Shown here piece after piece: positions 27,486 to 40,181 of a DNA stretch of 64,000 nt; the stretch's first letter is position 1; each line of letters starts with the position of its first letter. Origin of the DNA: Gallaecimonas sp. GXIMD4217. GTDB lineage: Bacteria > Pseudomonadota > Gammaproteobacteria > Enterobacterales > Gallaecimonadaceae. The stretch lies in assembly GCF_038087665.1 (NCBI RefSeq), contig NZ_CP149925.1:2852870-2916869 (forward strand). The letters are read 5' to 3'. The notes under the pieces were generated by a model. The model worked only from the letters and a program-made list of their open reading frames with translations. It was not told the origin of the DNA and ran no database searches. The translations under genes were made by a program, and so were the position numbers.

Positions 27486-29458
27486 ACCAGTCCCGACACT
27501 TCCTCCCGCAAGGCGGCCAGCACCGCCTTGCGGCCATTGAGGCCGAAGCCATCGGCCAGCTCACCGACCCCCAGCCGACTCAGGCTCAGGGCCACCAACA
27601 GCGGGCAGTCCAGGCCTTTCGCCGAGGCCAGCAGGGCCAGGCGGCGCAGGGCCAGCTCCAGGCTTTCCAGGGGCCTGTTACCGCGAACGAAGGCATCCAG
27701 ATCCTGCCGGTCCCAGTCATCCAGCTTCACCACCTCGGCGCCCTCGAAGAGCCCCCGCCAGATGGCAAAGGGCAGCCGCAGAGCCGGCATCTGCACCGGC
27801 AATGTGGCCCGAAAACGGTGCAGGCAGCGCGCCACCAGCTGCCGCCCGGGTTCATTCAGGCCCAGGGCCAGCATCACCGAGTAGGTACCGGAAGCCTGGT
27901 CCCTGTGGCTGCCCAGACGCACCGGCTGCCAACCCTGTCGCCGCCAGAAGGGCAGCAGCTCGGCGGTGGCGCCGAAACTGACCCCAAGCAGATCCAGCTG
28001 CCGCTCCCGGGCGGCCCGCTCCACCTCCCTTAGCAGCCGGCTGCCCAGCCCCCGGCCCTGGCGTCCCGGCAGCACGGCAATGCGCATCACCCGCCAGGCC
28101 CTTAGCCCGACCGCCTCCCTGGCGCCCAGATGGGCGGACAGGGACTGCAGGAACAGGTGCCCCTTGGGACGGCGCTGGCCCAGCCAGACCGCCTCGGCCA
28201 GTGGCTCGTCCAGGCCACCTTCCGCCACCAGGGCCACCACCCCCACCAGGCTGTCGCCCTGGAAGCCCAGCAGCAGCCTGACCTCGGGATCCTCCAGCCA
28301 GTGCTGCAGATCGCCCGGCGAGGTCTGGTAATGGGCCTGGACCAGCAGCGCCATGGCCTGGGACAGCCACTGGGGGTGCTGAACCAGCTCGGCGCCGTCA
28401 CACCACCGGAAACTCAAGGGCTCACTGCCGGGCACCGCCTGGGGCAGCTCGGCGTCCAGCAGCAGCAGGCGGTTGATCAGGGCCTCCAGGGGATCGCCAT
28501 CTGCCCAGCGCACCGGCGCCTTCAGGTGCAGCCGCTGGTACTGGGGGCAACGCCTCTTCAGCTCGGCCTGGAAACGTACCGCAAAGCCCCGTCCCGAGCC
28601 CTCATAGCCGTGCAAGGTGGTGGAGAACACCAGCCTGGCATAGTGATCCAGCATCCGGCTGAGCAGCGGCGTGGGGATGGCGGCCGCCTCGTCCACCAGC
28701 AGCAAGGCCGCCTTGGGCCTGTCCGCCAGCAGGGCGTCCGGGGCCAGGAAGCGGATGTGCTTGCCCTGCCAACTCAGGCTGTTGCCGTGGCGCTCGGCAC
28801 CGGGCAGGCCGGCTTCGGCAAAATCGAACAGGGGCGCCACCGCCTGGGGGCTGGGCGCCGTGACCAGTATGGGTCCCTCCAGCCCCGGCAGCAGCCGGGC
28901 CGCCGCCATGCCCAGGGCCGCGCTCTTGCCCCGGCCCCGGTCGGCGGTCAACACCAGGGGCCGGCGCCTGTGCCCCTTGACCACCTTGTCGATGGCCGCC
29001 AGCGCCTGCTGCTGGTCCTCGGTGGGACCGGCCAGGGATGGCCTGGCCAGGGACCGGGGGGATGACGATGGCGCCTGGTCCAGCTGCCGGACCAGCCAGC
29101 GGCTGAAGGGACTTTGGCGTTCCAGTTTGGCCAGTGGTGGTGTCAGCAGCACCAGCAGGCCGCCGCCCACCAGACAGCCACTCAGGGCCCCCAGGGCCTC
29201 GGCCTGGATGCCGTCATGCCAGTCCACCACCAGCAGATCGCATTCCCGGCCCAGCTGGTGCCGGACCTGGTTGGCTCGGACCGCTTCGAAGGCGGCCGGG
29301 GCCCCTTCGCCCAGCCAGAGTGGCCGGCCGGCGTCACCGGCCAGCTGCGCCAGCAGCTCTCCCTGGTTGGCCTTGTCCCCTTCCAGGCACAGCCAGCGTC
29401 TTTGCCAGCTGGTCCTGGCTTCCTGCCAGAGTGTCCTGGCCCGCTCTAATGTGTTCAT
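27470..29458 (-). CDS. tmcA: tRNA(Met) cytidine acetyltransferase
   Basis: A 662-residue enzyme (E. coli 671). It has an N-terminal DUF1726-like domain, an RNA helicase-like ATPase with Walker [10 protein letters not shown] near residue 178 and the DEAD-like [16 protein letters not shown] domain with [20 protein letters not shown] near residue 460 binds acetyl-CoA, and a C-terminal tRNA-binding region follows. It makes ac4C34 in elongator tRNA-Met. It lies 9 bases after the transglutaminase gene on the same strand, so it may be the last gene of that operon. Confidence 0.95.
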   Translation of the reverse strand: MNTLERARTLWQEARTSWQRRWLCLEGDKANQGELLAQLAGDAGRPLWLGEGAPAAFEAVRANQVRHQLGRECDLLVVDWHDGIQAEALGALSGCLVGGGLLVLLTPPLAKLERQSPFSRWLVRQLDQAPSSSPRSLARPSLAGPTEDQQQALAAIDKVVKGHRRRPLVLTADRGRGKSAALGMAAARLLPGLEGPILVTAPSPQAVAPLFDFAEAGLPGAERHGNSLSWQGKHIRFLAPDALLADRPKAALLLVDEAAAIPTPLLSRMLDHYARLVFSTTLHGYEGSGRGFAVRFQAELKRRCPQYQRLHLKAPVRWADGDPLEALINRLLLLDAELPQAVPGSEPLSFRWCDGAELVQHPQWLSQAMALLVQAHYQTSPGDLQHWLEDPEVRLLLGFQGDSLVGVVALVAEGGLDEPLAEAVWLGQRRPKGHLFLQSLSAHLGAREAVGLRAWRVMRIAVLPGRQGRGLGSRLLREVERAARERQLDLLGVSFGATAELLPFWRRQGWQPVRLGSHRDQASGTYSVMLALGLNEPGRQLVARCLHRFRATLPVQMPALRLPFAIWRGLFEGAEVVKLDDWDRQDLDAFVRGNRPLESLELALRRLALLASAKGLDCPLLVALSLSRLGVGELADGFGLNGRKAVLAALREEVSGLVQRVP

Positions 29459-29467
29459 GGCGCCATT

Positions 29468-31420
29468 CTAGCGCCGGCCGGGCATGCTGCCTATCAGGCG
29501 CTTCATCCGCTCCAGTTCACCCTTGTCGCCCCCCTCCGGCTGGTAGCGCAGGCGGTTATAGAGCTGGCTGATGCGGTTGAAGTGGACGGCCAGCTCCGGC
29601 CTGGTGTCCGCCACCCGGCGGGCGAAGGCCAGGGCCGTTTCGCCGGGGCGGCGTTCAAGCCCATGGCGGGCCAGCCTGCGGCAGGCCTTGAGGTAGAGCC
29701 GGGTGGCCTCACCCTGGTGGACCCTGGGCCCCCTGTTGCTCCACCAGTTGAAGAACAGGATCAGTCCCAGCAGGGCGCCCACGAACAGCAGGCCGCCGCC
29801 CAGGATGTCGGTGCGCCCCAGCAGGCGCTGCAGCAGATCGGAGCGGCGGGCACCGTCGTAGTTGAGCACCCACCGGGTCCATTGGTAGTCCAGCAACGCC
29901 GCCTGCTGGCGCAGCCAGCGCACCAGCCCCTGGTTGCGCATCCGCATCACCATCCCCGCCTCACCGGCGAAGGCCTGGTCCTGCATCAGGCCCCGGCTGA
30001 AGCCGGCCTCGACCCGCTCCGGCGCCACCCGGGCGGTGGGATCCAGCCGCAGCCAGCCCGACTCCGGCAGCCAGGCTTCCACCCAGGCGTGGGCGTCGTA
30101 CTGGTAGACGGCGTAGAAATCCCCTTCCGGGAGGTATTCCCCCCCCTGGTAGCCGGCCACTATCCTGGCCGGGATCCCCGCCAGGCGCAGCTGGTAGGCC
30201 AGCGCCGAGGCGTAGTGGCCACAGAAGCCGCTACGGCTATCGAACAGGAAATCATCGACGCTGTCGCTGCCCAGCAGCGGCGGGGTCAGGCTGTACCTGA
30301 AGGGCGCCCGGCCGAATTCCTCCATCAGGGCCGAGATCAGGGTCCGGCCCCGCCCCAGGGAAAGTACCTGGGCCTGGATCTTGCGCCGGGTCCTGGGGTT
30401 GCCTTCCTCGGGCAGCACCAGGTTGCGTCTCAGGGTCAGGTTGTCGGCGTCTATGGCGCGTCCTTCCCCCTGGGCCAGGAAGAACTGCTGGCGCTTCAGC
30501 ACCGGAACGGTACTGAGCAGGCGGCCGTCCGTGGTCTGCATCAGGCGGCCATCCCTGCTCACGGAGCCGGCCAGGATCGGCAGCCAGCGCTGCCCCGAGC
30601 CTTCCATGATCAGCTGCCAGTCCCGGCCCCGTCCCCTGGGCCTGGGCAGCGGCGTGCGCTCTTCGCGCTGGCGCCAGGCCGCCTGGTGCCAGGCGCGGCC
30701 GTCGAAGTATTCCAGGGTCAGGGCTCGCCAGTAGAGGCTGTCCGGCGCCGGCCGCCAGGACAGGGCGGCCCTGAAGGCCAGCTCGGTGGAGCGGGACAGC
30801 TCGGCAATGTCCCCCGGGCTCATGCTGTCGGAGAGGCCGGTGGTGGCCTGCCTGGCATCCGGCATCTGCCACAGTGGCGCCAGCCTGGGGGTCAGGAGGA
30901 ACAGCAGCAGGGTCAGGGGCAGGCTGAGCAGGGCCGCCCGTCCCATTTCCCTGGCGATAAAGGACATCGACAGGCTCTTGCCGTAAAGGCTGAGCAGTAT
31001 GGCGGTATTGACTAGGGCCGCCAGCAGCAGGTAGAGGGCCATGGCCATGGACTGGTAATGGACGAAATCCGTGGCCAGCAGGAAATAGCCGATCAGCACC
31101 AGCACGTGGAGATCGCGGCTGCTTTTTATTTCCAGCAGCTTGAGGCCAAAACCCAGCACCAGCAGGCTGACCATGGCCACCAGGCTGCCCTTGCCGGGCA
31201 GGGTCACCGCCAGCAGGCCAGCACCGGCCAGGGCCAGGGCCACCAGCAGCCAGCGCGGCGGCGCCCCGCCCCGGCCCAGGCAGATGGCACTGCACCAGCC
31301 GCAACAGGCCAGGGTCAGCACCACCAGGCCGGGGCCGACCACGGAGAACAGCGGCAGCACCGCCATCAGCTGGATCAGCACCAGCAGGATCAGGATCTGC
31401 CTGGGCAGGTACCAGCGCAT
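29468..31420 (-). CDS. TgpA-type membrane transglutaminase-like protein (DUF3488)
   Basis: A 650-residue protein. About five or six membrane segments occupy residues 1-170, followed by an extracytoplasmic transglutaminase core and a final membrane segment near residue 550 (GGGLLFVGALLGLILFF). The catalytic triad is complete: Cys in SGFCGHYASAL, His in YDAHAWVEAWL and Asp in LDPTARV. A DUF4129-like tail follows. The ATG at 31420 overlaps the DUF58 stop (ATGA). MoxR-DUF58-TgpA is a conserved trio. The substrate is unknown; TgpA is essential in Pseudomonas aeruginosa. Confidence 0.93.
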   Translation of the reverse strand: MRWYLPRQILILLVLIQLMAVLPLFSVVGPGLVVLTLACCGWCSAICLGRGGAPPRWLLVALALAGAGLLAVTLPGKGSLVAMVSLLVLGFGLKLLEIKSSRDLHVLVLIGYFLLATDFVHYQSMAMALYLLLAALVNTAILLSLYGKSLSMSFIAREMGRAALLSLPLTLLLFLLTPRLAPLWQMPDARQATTGLSDSMSPGDIAELSRSTELAFRAALSWRPAPDSLYWRALTLEYFDGRAWHQAAWRQREERTPLPRPRGRGRDWQLIMEGSGQRWLPILAGSVSRDGRLMQTTDGRLLSTVPVLKRQQFFLAQGEGRAIDADNLTLRRNLVLPEEGNPRTRRKIQAQVLSLGRGRTLISALMEEFGRAPFRYSLTPPLLGSDSVDDFLFDSRSGFCGHYASALAYQLRLAGIPARIVAGYQGGEYLPEGDFYAVYQYDAHAWVEAWLPESGWLRLDPTARVAPERVEAGFSRGLMQDQAFAGEAGMVMRMRNQGLVRWLRQQAALLDYQWTRWVLNYDGARRSDLLQRLLGRTDILGGGLLFVGALLGLILFFNWWSNRGPRVHQGEATRLYLKACRRLARHGLERRPGETALAFARRVADTRPELAVHFNRISQLYNRLRYQPEGGDKGELERMKRLIGSMPGRR

Positions 31421-32361
31421 CAGGACCTCCCGTACAGGGCCAGCGCCTTGAGGCAACGCTGGACATGGGCGGCGCCGGCCCCTTCCTCGAGCTGCTGGGC
31501 GCCCAGATCCAGGCCGAAGCCCTGCTGCTCCTGGGCCGCATCCAGCACCTGCCAGCACAGCCGGGACAGGCGTTCGTCCAAGGTGCGACCCGGTATGTCG
31601 GCCAGGCGCAGCCAGCGTCCCCGGCCGGTCTCGTCGGCAAAACGCTTGGTCCACATGCCCCGGCCCTGGGCCAGTTGTTTCCAGGCCACCTGGCTGAGGG
31701 GATCGCCGGGCTGGTAGCCGGCCAGGCCCTGCCAGTCGGTGCTGCCCTGGCTGGCCTGGCGGCCGGGCTTGTCGTCACGACCGGCGGCGAAACGGGCCCG
31801 GGGCCAGCGGCTGGGCTTGGGATAGAGCAACAGCTCCTGGCCCAGATCCGGCCGGCTCCAGGCCCGGAAAAGGCCAAAGGGATAGCGGGTGGCGACCGTG
31901 AGCCGGCCGGGGCTGTGACGGCCCCTGGCCCCGGCCGGTGCCAGCACGGTCACTGTCTCCGGCTCCCGTATCCGGAACTGGCGCACCGGTCCGCCCTGAT
32001 AACCCAGCTCGATGGCCTGGTGCCGGCGCCGCCCCTGGATCCGCAGCTCCAGGTGCAGCTCGGTATCGGCGGCCTGGGCCTTGAGGGGCACCGTCTCCAG
32101 GGCCAGGCCGTTGAGGTTGCGGTGGGTCAGGTTCATGGCGGTGAAGAACAGGCTGATCATGAAATAGGCCAGCAGCAGCACCAGGTTGTTCTGGTAATTG
32201 GTGCCCAGCAGGAACACGGCCAGGGTCGCCAGCAGGTACAGATAGCCGAAGCGGGTCGGCAGTATGTAGATGTTGCCCGCCCCCAGGCGGACGCGACTGG
32301 CGGCGGGCTGGCGCCGGGCCAGGAAGGCCGCTTCCCAGCGGCGCAGGGCGGCGGTCAGCAC
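31420..32361 (-). CDS. DUF58 domain protein
   Basis: A 313-residue protein with two adjacent membrane helices near residues 35-75 (FGYLYLLATLAVFLLGTNYQ, then NLVLLLAYFMISLFF). The DUF58 signature GLAGYQPGDPLSQVAWKQLAQ is near residue 230. The start is GTG at 32361, which overlaps the moxR stop region and has GGAG 7 bases upstream. Longer upstream open frames lie inside moxR and are rejected. DUF58 proteins act with MoxR ATPases, perhaps as a von Willebrand-like scaffold. Confidence 0.9.
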   Translation of the reverse strand: MLTAALRRWEAAFLARRQPAASRVRLGAGNIYILPTRFGYLYLLATLAVFLLGTNYQNNLVLLLAYFMISLFFTAMNLTHRNLNGLALETVPLKAQAADTELHLELRIQGRRRHQAIELGYQGGPVRQFRIREPETVTVLAPAGARGRHSPGRLTVATRYPFGLFRAWSRPDLGQELLLYPKPSRWPRARFAAGRDDKPGRQASQGSTDWQGLAGYQPGDPLSQVAWKQLAQGRGMWTKRFADETGRGRWLRLADIPGRTLDERLSRLCWQVLDAAQEQQGFGLDLGAQQLEEGAGAAHVQRCLKALALYGRS

Positions 32362-32362
32362 C

Positions 32363-33271
32363 TCAGCTCTCCACCGGATCCACCAGGCCAAGCAGCTGGG
32401 CCGAATAGGCCTGGTCGCCCTGGCCTTCGCCATAAACGGGGCTGAGCCTGTGCTCGGCCACGGACGGGAAGACCGCCTGGATATCCTCCGGCAGGGCGTA
32501 GTCACGGCCGCTGAGCAGGGCCCAGGCCCGGGCGGCCGCCAGTATGGCCAGACCGGCCCGGGGCGAGAGGGGCCGGGCGATATCGGGATGGGAGCGGGAT
32601 GCCTCCAGCAGGGCCAGCAGATAGTTGAGCAGATCGTCCGAGGCGTGCACCTGATCCACCTGCCGCTGCAGGGCCTCCAGGCGCTCGGGATCCAGCACCG
32701 GCTGCACTTTCTGGTGGGCCAGGGCCTGGCCCTTGAGCAGCTTGCGCTCCGCCTCCTTGGGCGGGAAGCCCAGCTCGATGCGCATCATGAAGCGATCCAG
32801 CTGGGACTCCGGCAACGGGAAGGTGCCGGCCTGGTCCACCGGGTTCTGGGTGGCGATGACGAAGAAGGGCTCCGGCAGTTCATAGGTCTTGCCGTCGACA
32901 CTGACCTGGTGCTCGGCCATGGCCTCCAGCAGGGCGCTCTGGGTCTTGGGGCTGGCCCTGTTGACCTCGTCCGCCAGCAGCACCTGGCTGAACAGGGGCC
33001 CCTTGTGGAATTCGAACTGCTGGTCGCGCTGGTTGAAGATGGATACCCCCAGCAGATCCGCCGGCAGCATGTCGGAGGTGAACTGGACCCGCTGATAGCC
33101 CAGACCCAGGGTGGCGGCCAGGGCGTGGGACAGGGTGGTCTTGCCGGTGCCCGGCAGATCCTCGATGAGCAGGTGCCCCCTGGCCAACAGGCAGCACAGG
33201 GCCAGCCTGGTCTGCCGCGCTTTTCCCAATACAACCTTGTTCAATTCACTGACGACGGCATCCAGACTCAC
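32363..33271 (-). CDS. MoxR-family AAA+ ATPase
   Basis: A 302-residue ATPase starting (GTG) VSLDAVVSELNKVVLGK. It has Walker A EDLPGTGKTTL, Walker B VLLADEVNRASPKTQSALLEAM, the sensor FVIATQNPVDQAGTFPLPESQLDRF and the C-terminal lid. The GTG at 33271 matches family starts better than an upstream start at 33328. It is the first gene of the moxR-DUF58-tgpA(-tmcA) operon and is thought to act as a chaperone-like ATPase for its partners. Confidence 0.93.
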   Translation of the reverse strand: MSLDAVVSELNKVVLGKARQTRLALCCLLARGHLLIEDLPGTGKTTLSHALAATLGLGYQRVQFTSDMLPADLLGVSIFNQRDQQFEFHKGPLFSQVLLADEVNRASPKTQSALLEAMAEHQVSVDGKTYELPEPFFVIATQNPVDQAGTFPLPESQLDRFMMRIELGFPPKEAERKLLKGQALAHQKVQPVLDPERLEALQRQVDQVHASDDLLNYLLALLEASRSHPDIARPLSPRAGLAILAAARAWALLSGRDYALPEDIQAVFPSVAEHRLSPVYGEGQGDQAYSAQLLGLVDPVES

Positions 33272-33382
33272 GGCACTTTTCTCTTGTGGTTTTGGCTTAA
33301 GCCTACCCAAGGCACAGAACAATACCAAGGCAGGTCGCTCTCACCTAAGATAGAGGTGACAAGAAAACCACGGAGCAAGGTG

Positions 33383-34126
33383 ATGAAATCATTGCTGATC
33401 CCTACCCTAGTCCTGGCCCTGAGCGGTGTCGCCAGCGCCGAGACCCTGCGCCTGCGCGGCCCCAACTACTACCCCTATACGGGCGCGGCCGACAGCTCCC
33501 ACCCCGGTTTCATGGTGGAGGTGGCCAGGGACATCTTTGCCCTGCACGGCATCGACATCCAGTACGGGGTGCTGCCCTGGAACCGGCTGCTGGAAGGCAC
33601 CGACAAGGGCCGTTATGACTGCCTGCTGGGGATCCATCCTTCGGAGGAGCCCAGGCTGGACTACACCCAGGAGCCTTGGGCGGTGATGGCCCCCCATATC
33701 TATGTCCGCAAGGACGATCCCCTGGAATACGAGGATCTGACCAGCTTCAAGCGGCGTCGGGTGGCGGTGATCAAGGACAGCCGCATGGCCGAAGCCCTCA
33801 AGCCCTTCAAGAAGATGGCGCCGGAAAGGCTGCTGGAATTCGACGAATGGGACGGGGTCGCGGAAATGGTGCGCAAGCTGCGCCTGGGCGAGGTGGACGT
33901 GGTGGCCCTGCCCAAGGTGCAGATGGAGGCCTACCTCAATGCCACCGGCTTCCACGAGCTGGTGCGGGATGCCGGGCTGCTCACCAAGCCGGTGCCCCTC
34001 TATGTGGCCTGCACCACCGCCAAGCCCGACGCCGAGCAGTGGCTGAAGTGGCTGTCGGAGGACGTGCTGACCCTCAAGCGCGAAGGGCGCTGGCAGGAGC
34101 TGGAAACCAAGTACGGACTGAGATGA
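33383..34126 (+). CDS. Orphan periplasmic solute-binding protein (SBP_bac_3 type)
   Basis: A 247-residue protein with a signal peptide (MKSLLIPTLVLALSGVASA). The mature part follows the amino-acid-binding fold: LRGPNYYPYTG, ARDIFALHGIDIQYGVLPWNRLLEG, DCLLGIHPSEEP and the second-lobe RRVAVIKDSRMAEAL. The start is ATG at 33383, with CAAGG and GGAG upstream. No ABC permease or ATPase is nearby, so it may be a sensor partner or work with a distant transporter. Similar stand-alone proteins are common in Shewanella-like genomes. It is divergent from moxR and has its own terminator. Confidence 0.85.
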   Translation: MKSLLIPTLVLALSGVASAETLRLRGPNYYPYTGAADSSHPGFMVEVARDIFALHGIDIQYGVLPWNRLLEGTDKGRYDCLLGIHPSEEPRLDYTQEPWAVMAPHIYVRKDDPLEYEDLTSFKRRRVAVIKDSRMAEALKPFKKMAPERLLEFDEWDGVAEMVRKLRLGEVDVVALPKVQMEAYLNATGFHELVRDAGLLTKPVPLYVACTTAKPDAEQWLKWLSEDVLTLKREGRWQELETKYGLR

Positions 34127-34155
34127 AAAAGGGCCGCGTTCGCGGCCCTTTTTTT
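34126..34155. terminator. Bidirectional intrinsic terminator
   Basis: GGGCCGCG-TT-CGCGGCCC forms a GC-rich 8-bp stem flanked by AAAAA and TTTTTTT. It lies between the solute-binding protein and the convergent DUF1338 gene. Confidence 0.9.
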
Positions 34156-34171
34156 ACACTGGCAATGCCAC

Positions 34172-34984
34172 TTAGGCGTTGCACTCCACCTTGACGTTGG
34201 TGCTTTCGAAGATCTTGTCCGCGGACGCGGCCACGAAGCCGGTGTAGAGCTCGCCGCCGGGCAGGTTATAGCGCTTGGCGAACTCGTAGAAGCAGCTGGG
34301 GATCTCGAACTCGCCGTCGCTGAACTTGACCACGGCGGTGTCGGCCATGGTGGAGGACTGCTCCAGGAACACCTCGGGGCTGCCCTTGATCTCGCCGCCG
34401 GAGCTGTTCAGCACGAAGCCGGCGTCCTTCAGGGCCTGATTCACCTCTTCCAGCTTGTCGAACTTCTTCAGGTAGTTCACGGACACGGTGAAGTGGTTGG
34501 CGCGAAAGCCATAGGCGGCCATCCAGGCGGCATACTCGCTCTCGGCCAGCAGCTTCTGGTAGTCCTCATGGCTGATCTGCCAGTGGGTGCCGGAATACAG
34601 GAAGTTGTCGGCGGTCACCGCCTCGGCGTCGGCCTGGTCGACCAGGCCGTTGACGATGGCCTGCAGTTCGGGGCTGAACTGCTCCACCAGCAGCTCGGAG
34701 ATGAAGACCTTGGGCTTGGTGGGATCGGCGTGTTCGAAGTGCTTGGCGTACAGCTTCTTGGCTTCGAAGTGGTACTCGCCTTTTTCCTCGTAGCCCAGGG
34801 CCAGGAAGTGGGCGGCCAGTTTTTCCAGGCCCAGCTTGTCGCCCTTGAAGGTGCGGAAGGCGACATGGTCGTTGATGATGTCGTCATCGGTGGCCAGCAG
34901 CTCGTGTACCTTGCGGGCGCTGGGGGTCACTTCCAGGTAGTTGTCCCAGAGATGACCGAACAGGGTGTCGATGTCCTTGTGCAT
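34172..34984 (-). CDS. DUF1338 family protein (VOC fold, 2-oxoadipate dioxygenase-like)
   Basis: A 270-residue protein. NDHVAFRTFKGDKLG near residue 38 and RANHFTVSVNYL near residue 168 carry conserved His residues, and a Glu in SDGEFEIPS could complete the metal site. The family includes HglS, which decarboxylates 2-oxoadipate to D-2-hydroxyglutarate in lysine catabolism. HglS proteins are longer, so this shorter form may act on another 2-oxo acid. It sits downstream of astD on the same strand, but a terminator separates them. A link with amino-acid catabolism is plausible. Confidence 0.85.
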   Translation of the reverse strand: MHKDIDTLFGHLWDNYLEVTPSARKVHELLATDDDIINDHVAFRTFKGDKLGLEKLAAHFLALGYEEKGEYHFEAKKLYAKHFEHADPTKPKVFISELLVEQFSPELQAIVNGLVDQADAEAVTADNFLYSGTHWQISHEDYQKLLAESEYAAWMAAYGFRANHFTVSVNYLKKFDKLEEVNQALKDAGFVLNSSGGEIKGSPEVFLEQSSTMADTAVVKFSDGEFEIPSCFYEFAKRYNLPGGELYTGFVAASADKIFESTNVKVECNA

Positions 34985-35010
34985 ACAGACCTCAGGATGG
35001 TGTTATTCAA

Positions 35011-35035
35011 AAAGAGGCAGCCACAGGGCTGCCTC
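35011..35035 (-). terminator. Intrinsic terminator after astD
   Basis: GAGGCAGCC and GGCTGCCTC form a 9-bp stem with loop ACAG. On the minus strand TTTTTG follows. It separates the ast genes from DUF1338. Confidence 0.85.
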
Positions 35036-35046
35036 ATTATAGGGTC

Positions 35047-36519
<1,473 letters not shown>

Positions 36520-37548
36520 TCACTCCTTGCTCTCAAAAGGCAGGGCGCGTACGAAGTCGCCTTCGCTGACCTGCAGCGCTTGGGCGGTTTCGGCGTCCAT
36601 CACCAGGACGTCATCCAGGATGACGGCCTTGGCCAGGGTAGAACGGAAATCCTGCAGCTTGGTATTGCTGACCATGGTGGTCAGGCCTTGGCTGACATCA
36701 CCGATGCGCACCGGCAGGCGCTTGCTGTCGCGGATGGCGTGGATGTTGTCCACGTCGCATTCCACGGTCGGGCCGGCATCAAAGATATCCACATAGCCGC
36801 GCCAGCGGAAGCCCTCGGCCTGCAGCAGACGCAGGGCCGGGCGGGTCTTGTCGTGCACTTCCCCGATCACCGCCCTGGCCTCGTCGGACAGCAGGCAGCT
36901 GTAGATGGGGTAGCGGGGCATCAGCTCGTCGATAAAGGTCTTCTTGCCGAGACCCGACAGGTAGTCGGCCTTGGGGAAATCCATGCTGAAGAAGTGGTCC
37001 TGCAGCCAGCCCCAGAAGGGGGAGTCGCCGTTCTCGTCGGACACGCCACGCATCTCGGCGATGATGGTGTCGGAGAAACGCTGGCGGAACTCGGCCAGGA
37101 ACAGGAAGCGGGTCTTGGACAGCAGACGGCCGTTGTAGCCCTGGCGGTAGGGCTCGCTCAAGAACAGGGTACACAGCTCGGAAACGCCGCTGTAGTCGTT
37201 ACACAGGGTCAGCACGTCGAGCTCGTTATGTACGCCCAGCTTGGGGGAGGAATGCACCACCTTGCCCAGGCGGTAATGCCAGAAGGCGTCGCTCTGGCCC
37301 ACGCGGGCTTCCAGGGCGGTGGTGCCTACCACGGCGCCGTTGTCGGTGTCTTCCAGTACGAACAGATAACCCTGCTCGCCCTGGCGACAAGTGTCGTCAC
37401 CCAGGGCAAAGGAGGCTTCCGAGTAGGCAATCTTGGAAGCCAGCTTTTCTTCATTGACCGGCAGGGAAGTAAAACCGATCCCGGATTCTTCAGCGATGCG
37501 CACCAGGGCGCCAAGGTCCTGGCTTGCGATCGGACGTATGACCAGCAT
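36520..37548 (-). CDS. astA: Arginine N-succinyltransferase
   Basis: A 342-residue protein starting MLVIRPIASQDLGALVRIAEESG, the typical AstA opening. SLPVNEEKL, KVVHSSPKLGVHNELDVLTLC and RFLFLAEFRQRF are family blocks. It adds succinyl from succinyl-CoA to arginine, the first AST step. It lies between astC and astD. astB and astE are not in the window and must lie elsewhere. Confidence 0.96.
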   Translation of the reverse strand: MLVIRPIASQDLGALVRIAEESGIGFTSLPVNEEKLASKIAYSEASFALGDDTCRQGEQGYLFVLEDTDNGAVVGTTALEARVGQSDAFWHYRLGKVVHSSPKLGVHNELDVLTLCNDYSGVSELCTLFLSEPYRQGYNGRLLSKTRFLFLAEFRQRFSDTIIAEMRGVSDENGDSPFWGWLQDHFFSMDFPKADYLSGLGKKTFIDELMPRYPIYSCLLSDEARAVIGEVHDKTRPALRLLQAEGFRWRGYVDIFDAGPTVECDVDNIHAIRDSKRLPVRIGDVSQGLTTMVSNTKLQDFRSTLAKAVILDDVLVMDAETAQALQVSEGDFVRALPFESKE

Positions 37549-37597
37549 CAGTCGCTCCTTTCTTTTCTTGGATGGCGGTCTTGGCCGCCTGAACAGA

Positions 37598-37624
37598 CAG
37601 GGCCCACCTGTGCGGCGGGCCCTG
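37598..37624 (-). repeat. Hairpin in the astC-astA intercistronic gap
   Basis: CAGGGCCC and GGGCCCTG form an 8-bp stem around 11 bases in the 92-base gap. No U-tract follows, so it is more likely an mRNA stability or processing element than a terminator. Confidence 0.5.
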
Positions 37625-37640
37625 CATGCAAAAGGGGCTG

Positions 37641-39219
<1,579 letters not shown>

Positions 39220-39609
39220 ATGCACACCACCTGGCTGCCCCTGGCGGGGCGCATCCTGCTGGCGCTGATCTTCCTGTTGAGCGGACTCCACAAGATCGGC
39301 GGCTATGCCGACACCCAGGCCTACATGGAGCAGATGGGCGTACCCGGCCTGCTGCTGCCGGCGGTGATCATGGTGGAGGTGGGCGGCGGCGCGGCGCTGA
39401 TCCTGGGCTGGTTCACCCGCTGGGCGGCCCTGGCCCTGGCGGTGTTCACCCTGCTGGCGGCCATGCTCTTTCACGCCGACTTCAACGACCAGATGCAGTT
39501 CATCATGTTCATGAAGAACCTGGCCATCACCGGCGGCCTGCTGATGCTGGCCGCCCATGGCGCCGGCTGCTGGAGCCTGGATGCCAGGTTGAGCAAGGGC
39601 AAGGGCTGA
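39220..39609 (+). CDS. DoxX family membrane protein
   Basis: A 129-residue protein with four hydrophobic segments: LAGRILLALIFLLSGLHKIGG, LLLPAVIMVEVGGGAALILG, AALALAVFTLLAAMLFH and NLAITGGLLMLAA. The pattern of a first helix with SGLHKI and later MKNLA is the DoxX/YphA signature. The ATG at 39220 has GGAG upstream; a TTG at 39196 is less likely. The role is unknown; relatives act in redox or quinone-linked processes. Confidence 0.9.
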   Translation: MHTTWLPLAGRILLALIFLLSGLHKIGGYADTQAYMEQMGVPGLLLPAVIMVEVGGGAALILGWFTRWAALALAVFTLLAAMLFHADFNDQMQFIMFMKNLAITGGLLMLAAHGAGCWSLDARLSKGKG

Positions 39610-39617
39610 GGCCGGGC

Positions 39618-40181
39618 TCAGCCGCGAAGGAAGTTCTGCAGCAGCTGATGCCCGGCCTGGGTGAGGATCGCCTCGGGATGGAACTGTACCCCCTCCAGGG
39701 GCAGGGTCCTGTGGCGCAGGCCCATGATCTCGCCCTTGTCGGTCCAGGCGGTGATCTCGAAACAGTCCGGCAGGCCGTCCCTGTCCACCAGCAACGAGTG
39801 GTAGCGGGTGACGGTGAGCGGATCCGGCAGCGCCCTGAACACCCCCTTCCCCGCATGCCTGATCTCTGAGGTCTTGCCGTGCATCACCTTGTCGGCCCGG
39901 ATCACCCTGGCGCCAAAGCTCTGGGCCAGGGCCTGGTGGCCCAGGCAGACCCCCAATATGGGCAGCTGGCCGGCAAGGGCCTCGATGGCGGCCAGGGAAA
40001 TGCCGGCCTGGTCTGGACTGCAGGGGCCGGGGGAGATCACCAGACGATCGGGCGCCAGGGCACGGATGCCGTCCAGGTCGACGGCATCGTTGCGGCGCAC
40101 CAGCACCTCTTCACCCAGCTCCTGGAAGTACTGCACCAGGTTGTAGGTGAAGGAGTCGTAGTTGTCGATGAGCAGCAGCAT
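39618..40181 (-). CDS. pabA: Aminodeoxychorismate synthase glutaminase subunit (PabA/TrpG)
   Basis: A 187-residue class I glutamine amidotransferase. It begins [19 protein letters not shown]. The nucleophile is Cys in [13 protein letters not shown] and the His-Glu pair is in VQFHPEAIL. It supplies ammonia for p-aminobenzoate (folate) and may also serve anthranilate synthase. Its ATG overlaps the trpS stop (ATGA), making it the last gene of the rpe-gph-trpS-pabA operon. Confidence 0.94.
   Translation of the reverse strand: MLLLIDNYDSFTYNLVQYFQELGEEVLVRRNDAVDLDGIRALAPDRLVISPGPCSPDQAGISLAAIEALAGQLPILGVCLGHQALAQSFGARVIRADKVMHGKTSEIRHAGKGVFRALPDPLTVTRYHSLLVDRDGLPDCFEITAWTDKGEIMGLRHRTLPLEGVQFHPEAILTQAGHQLLQNFLRG

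Noticed and set aside
32270-33382. Long upstream extension of the solute-binding protein frame
   Set aside because: It is antisense to moxR; the ATG at 33383 begins a clear signal peptide.
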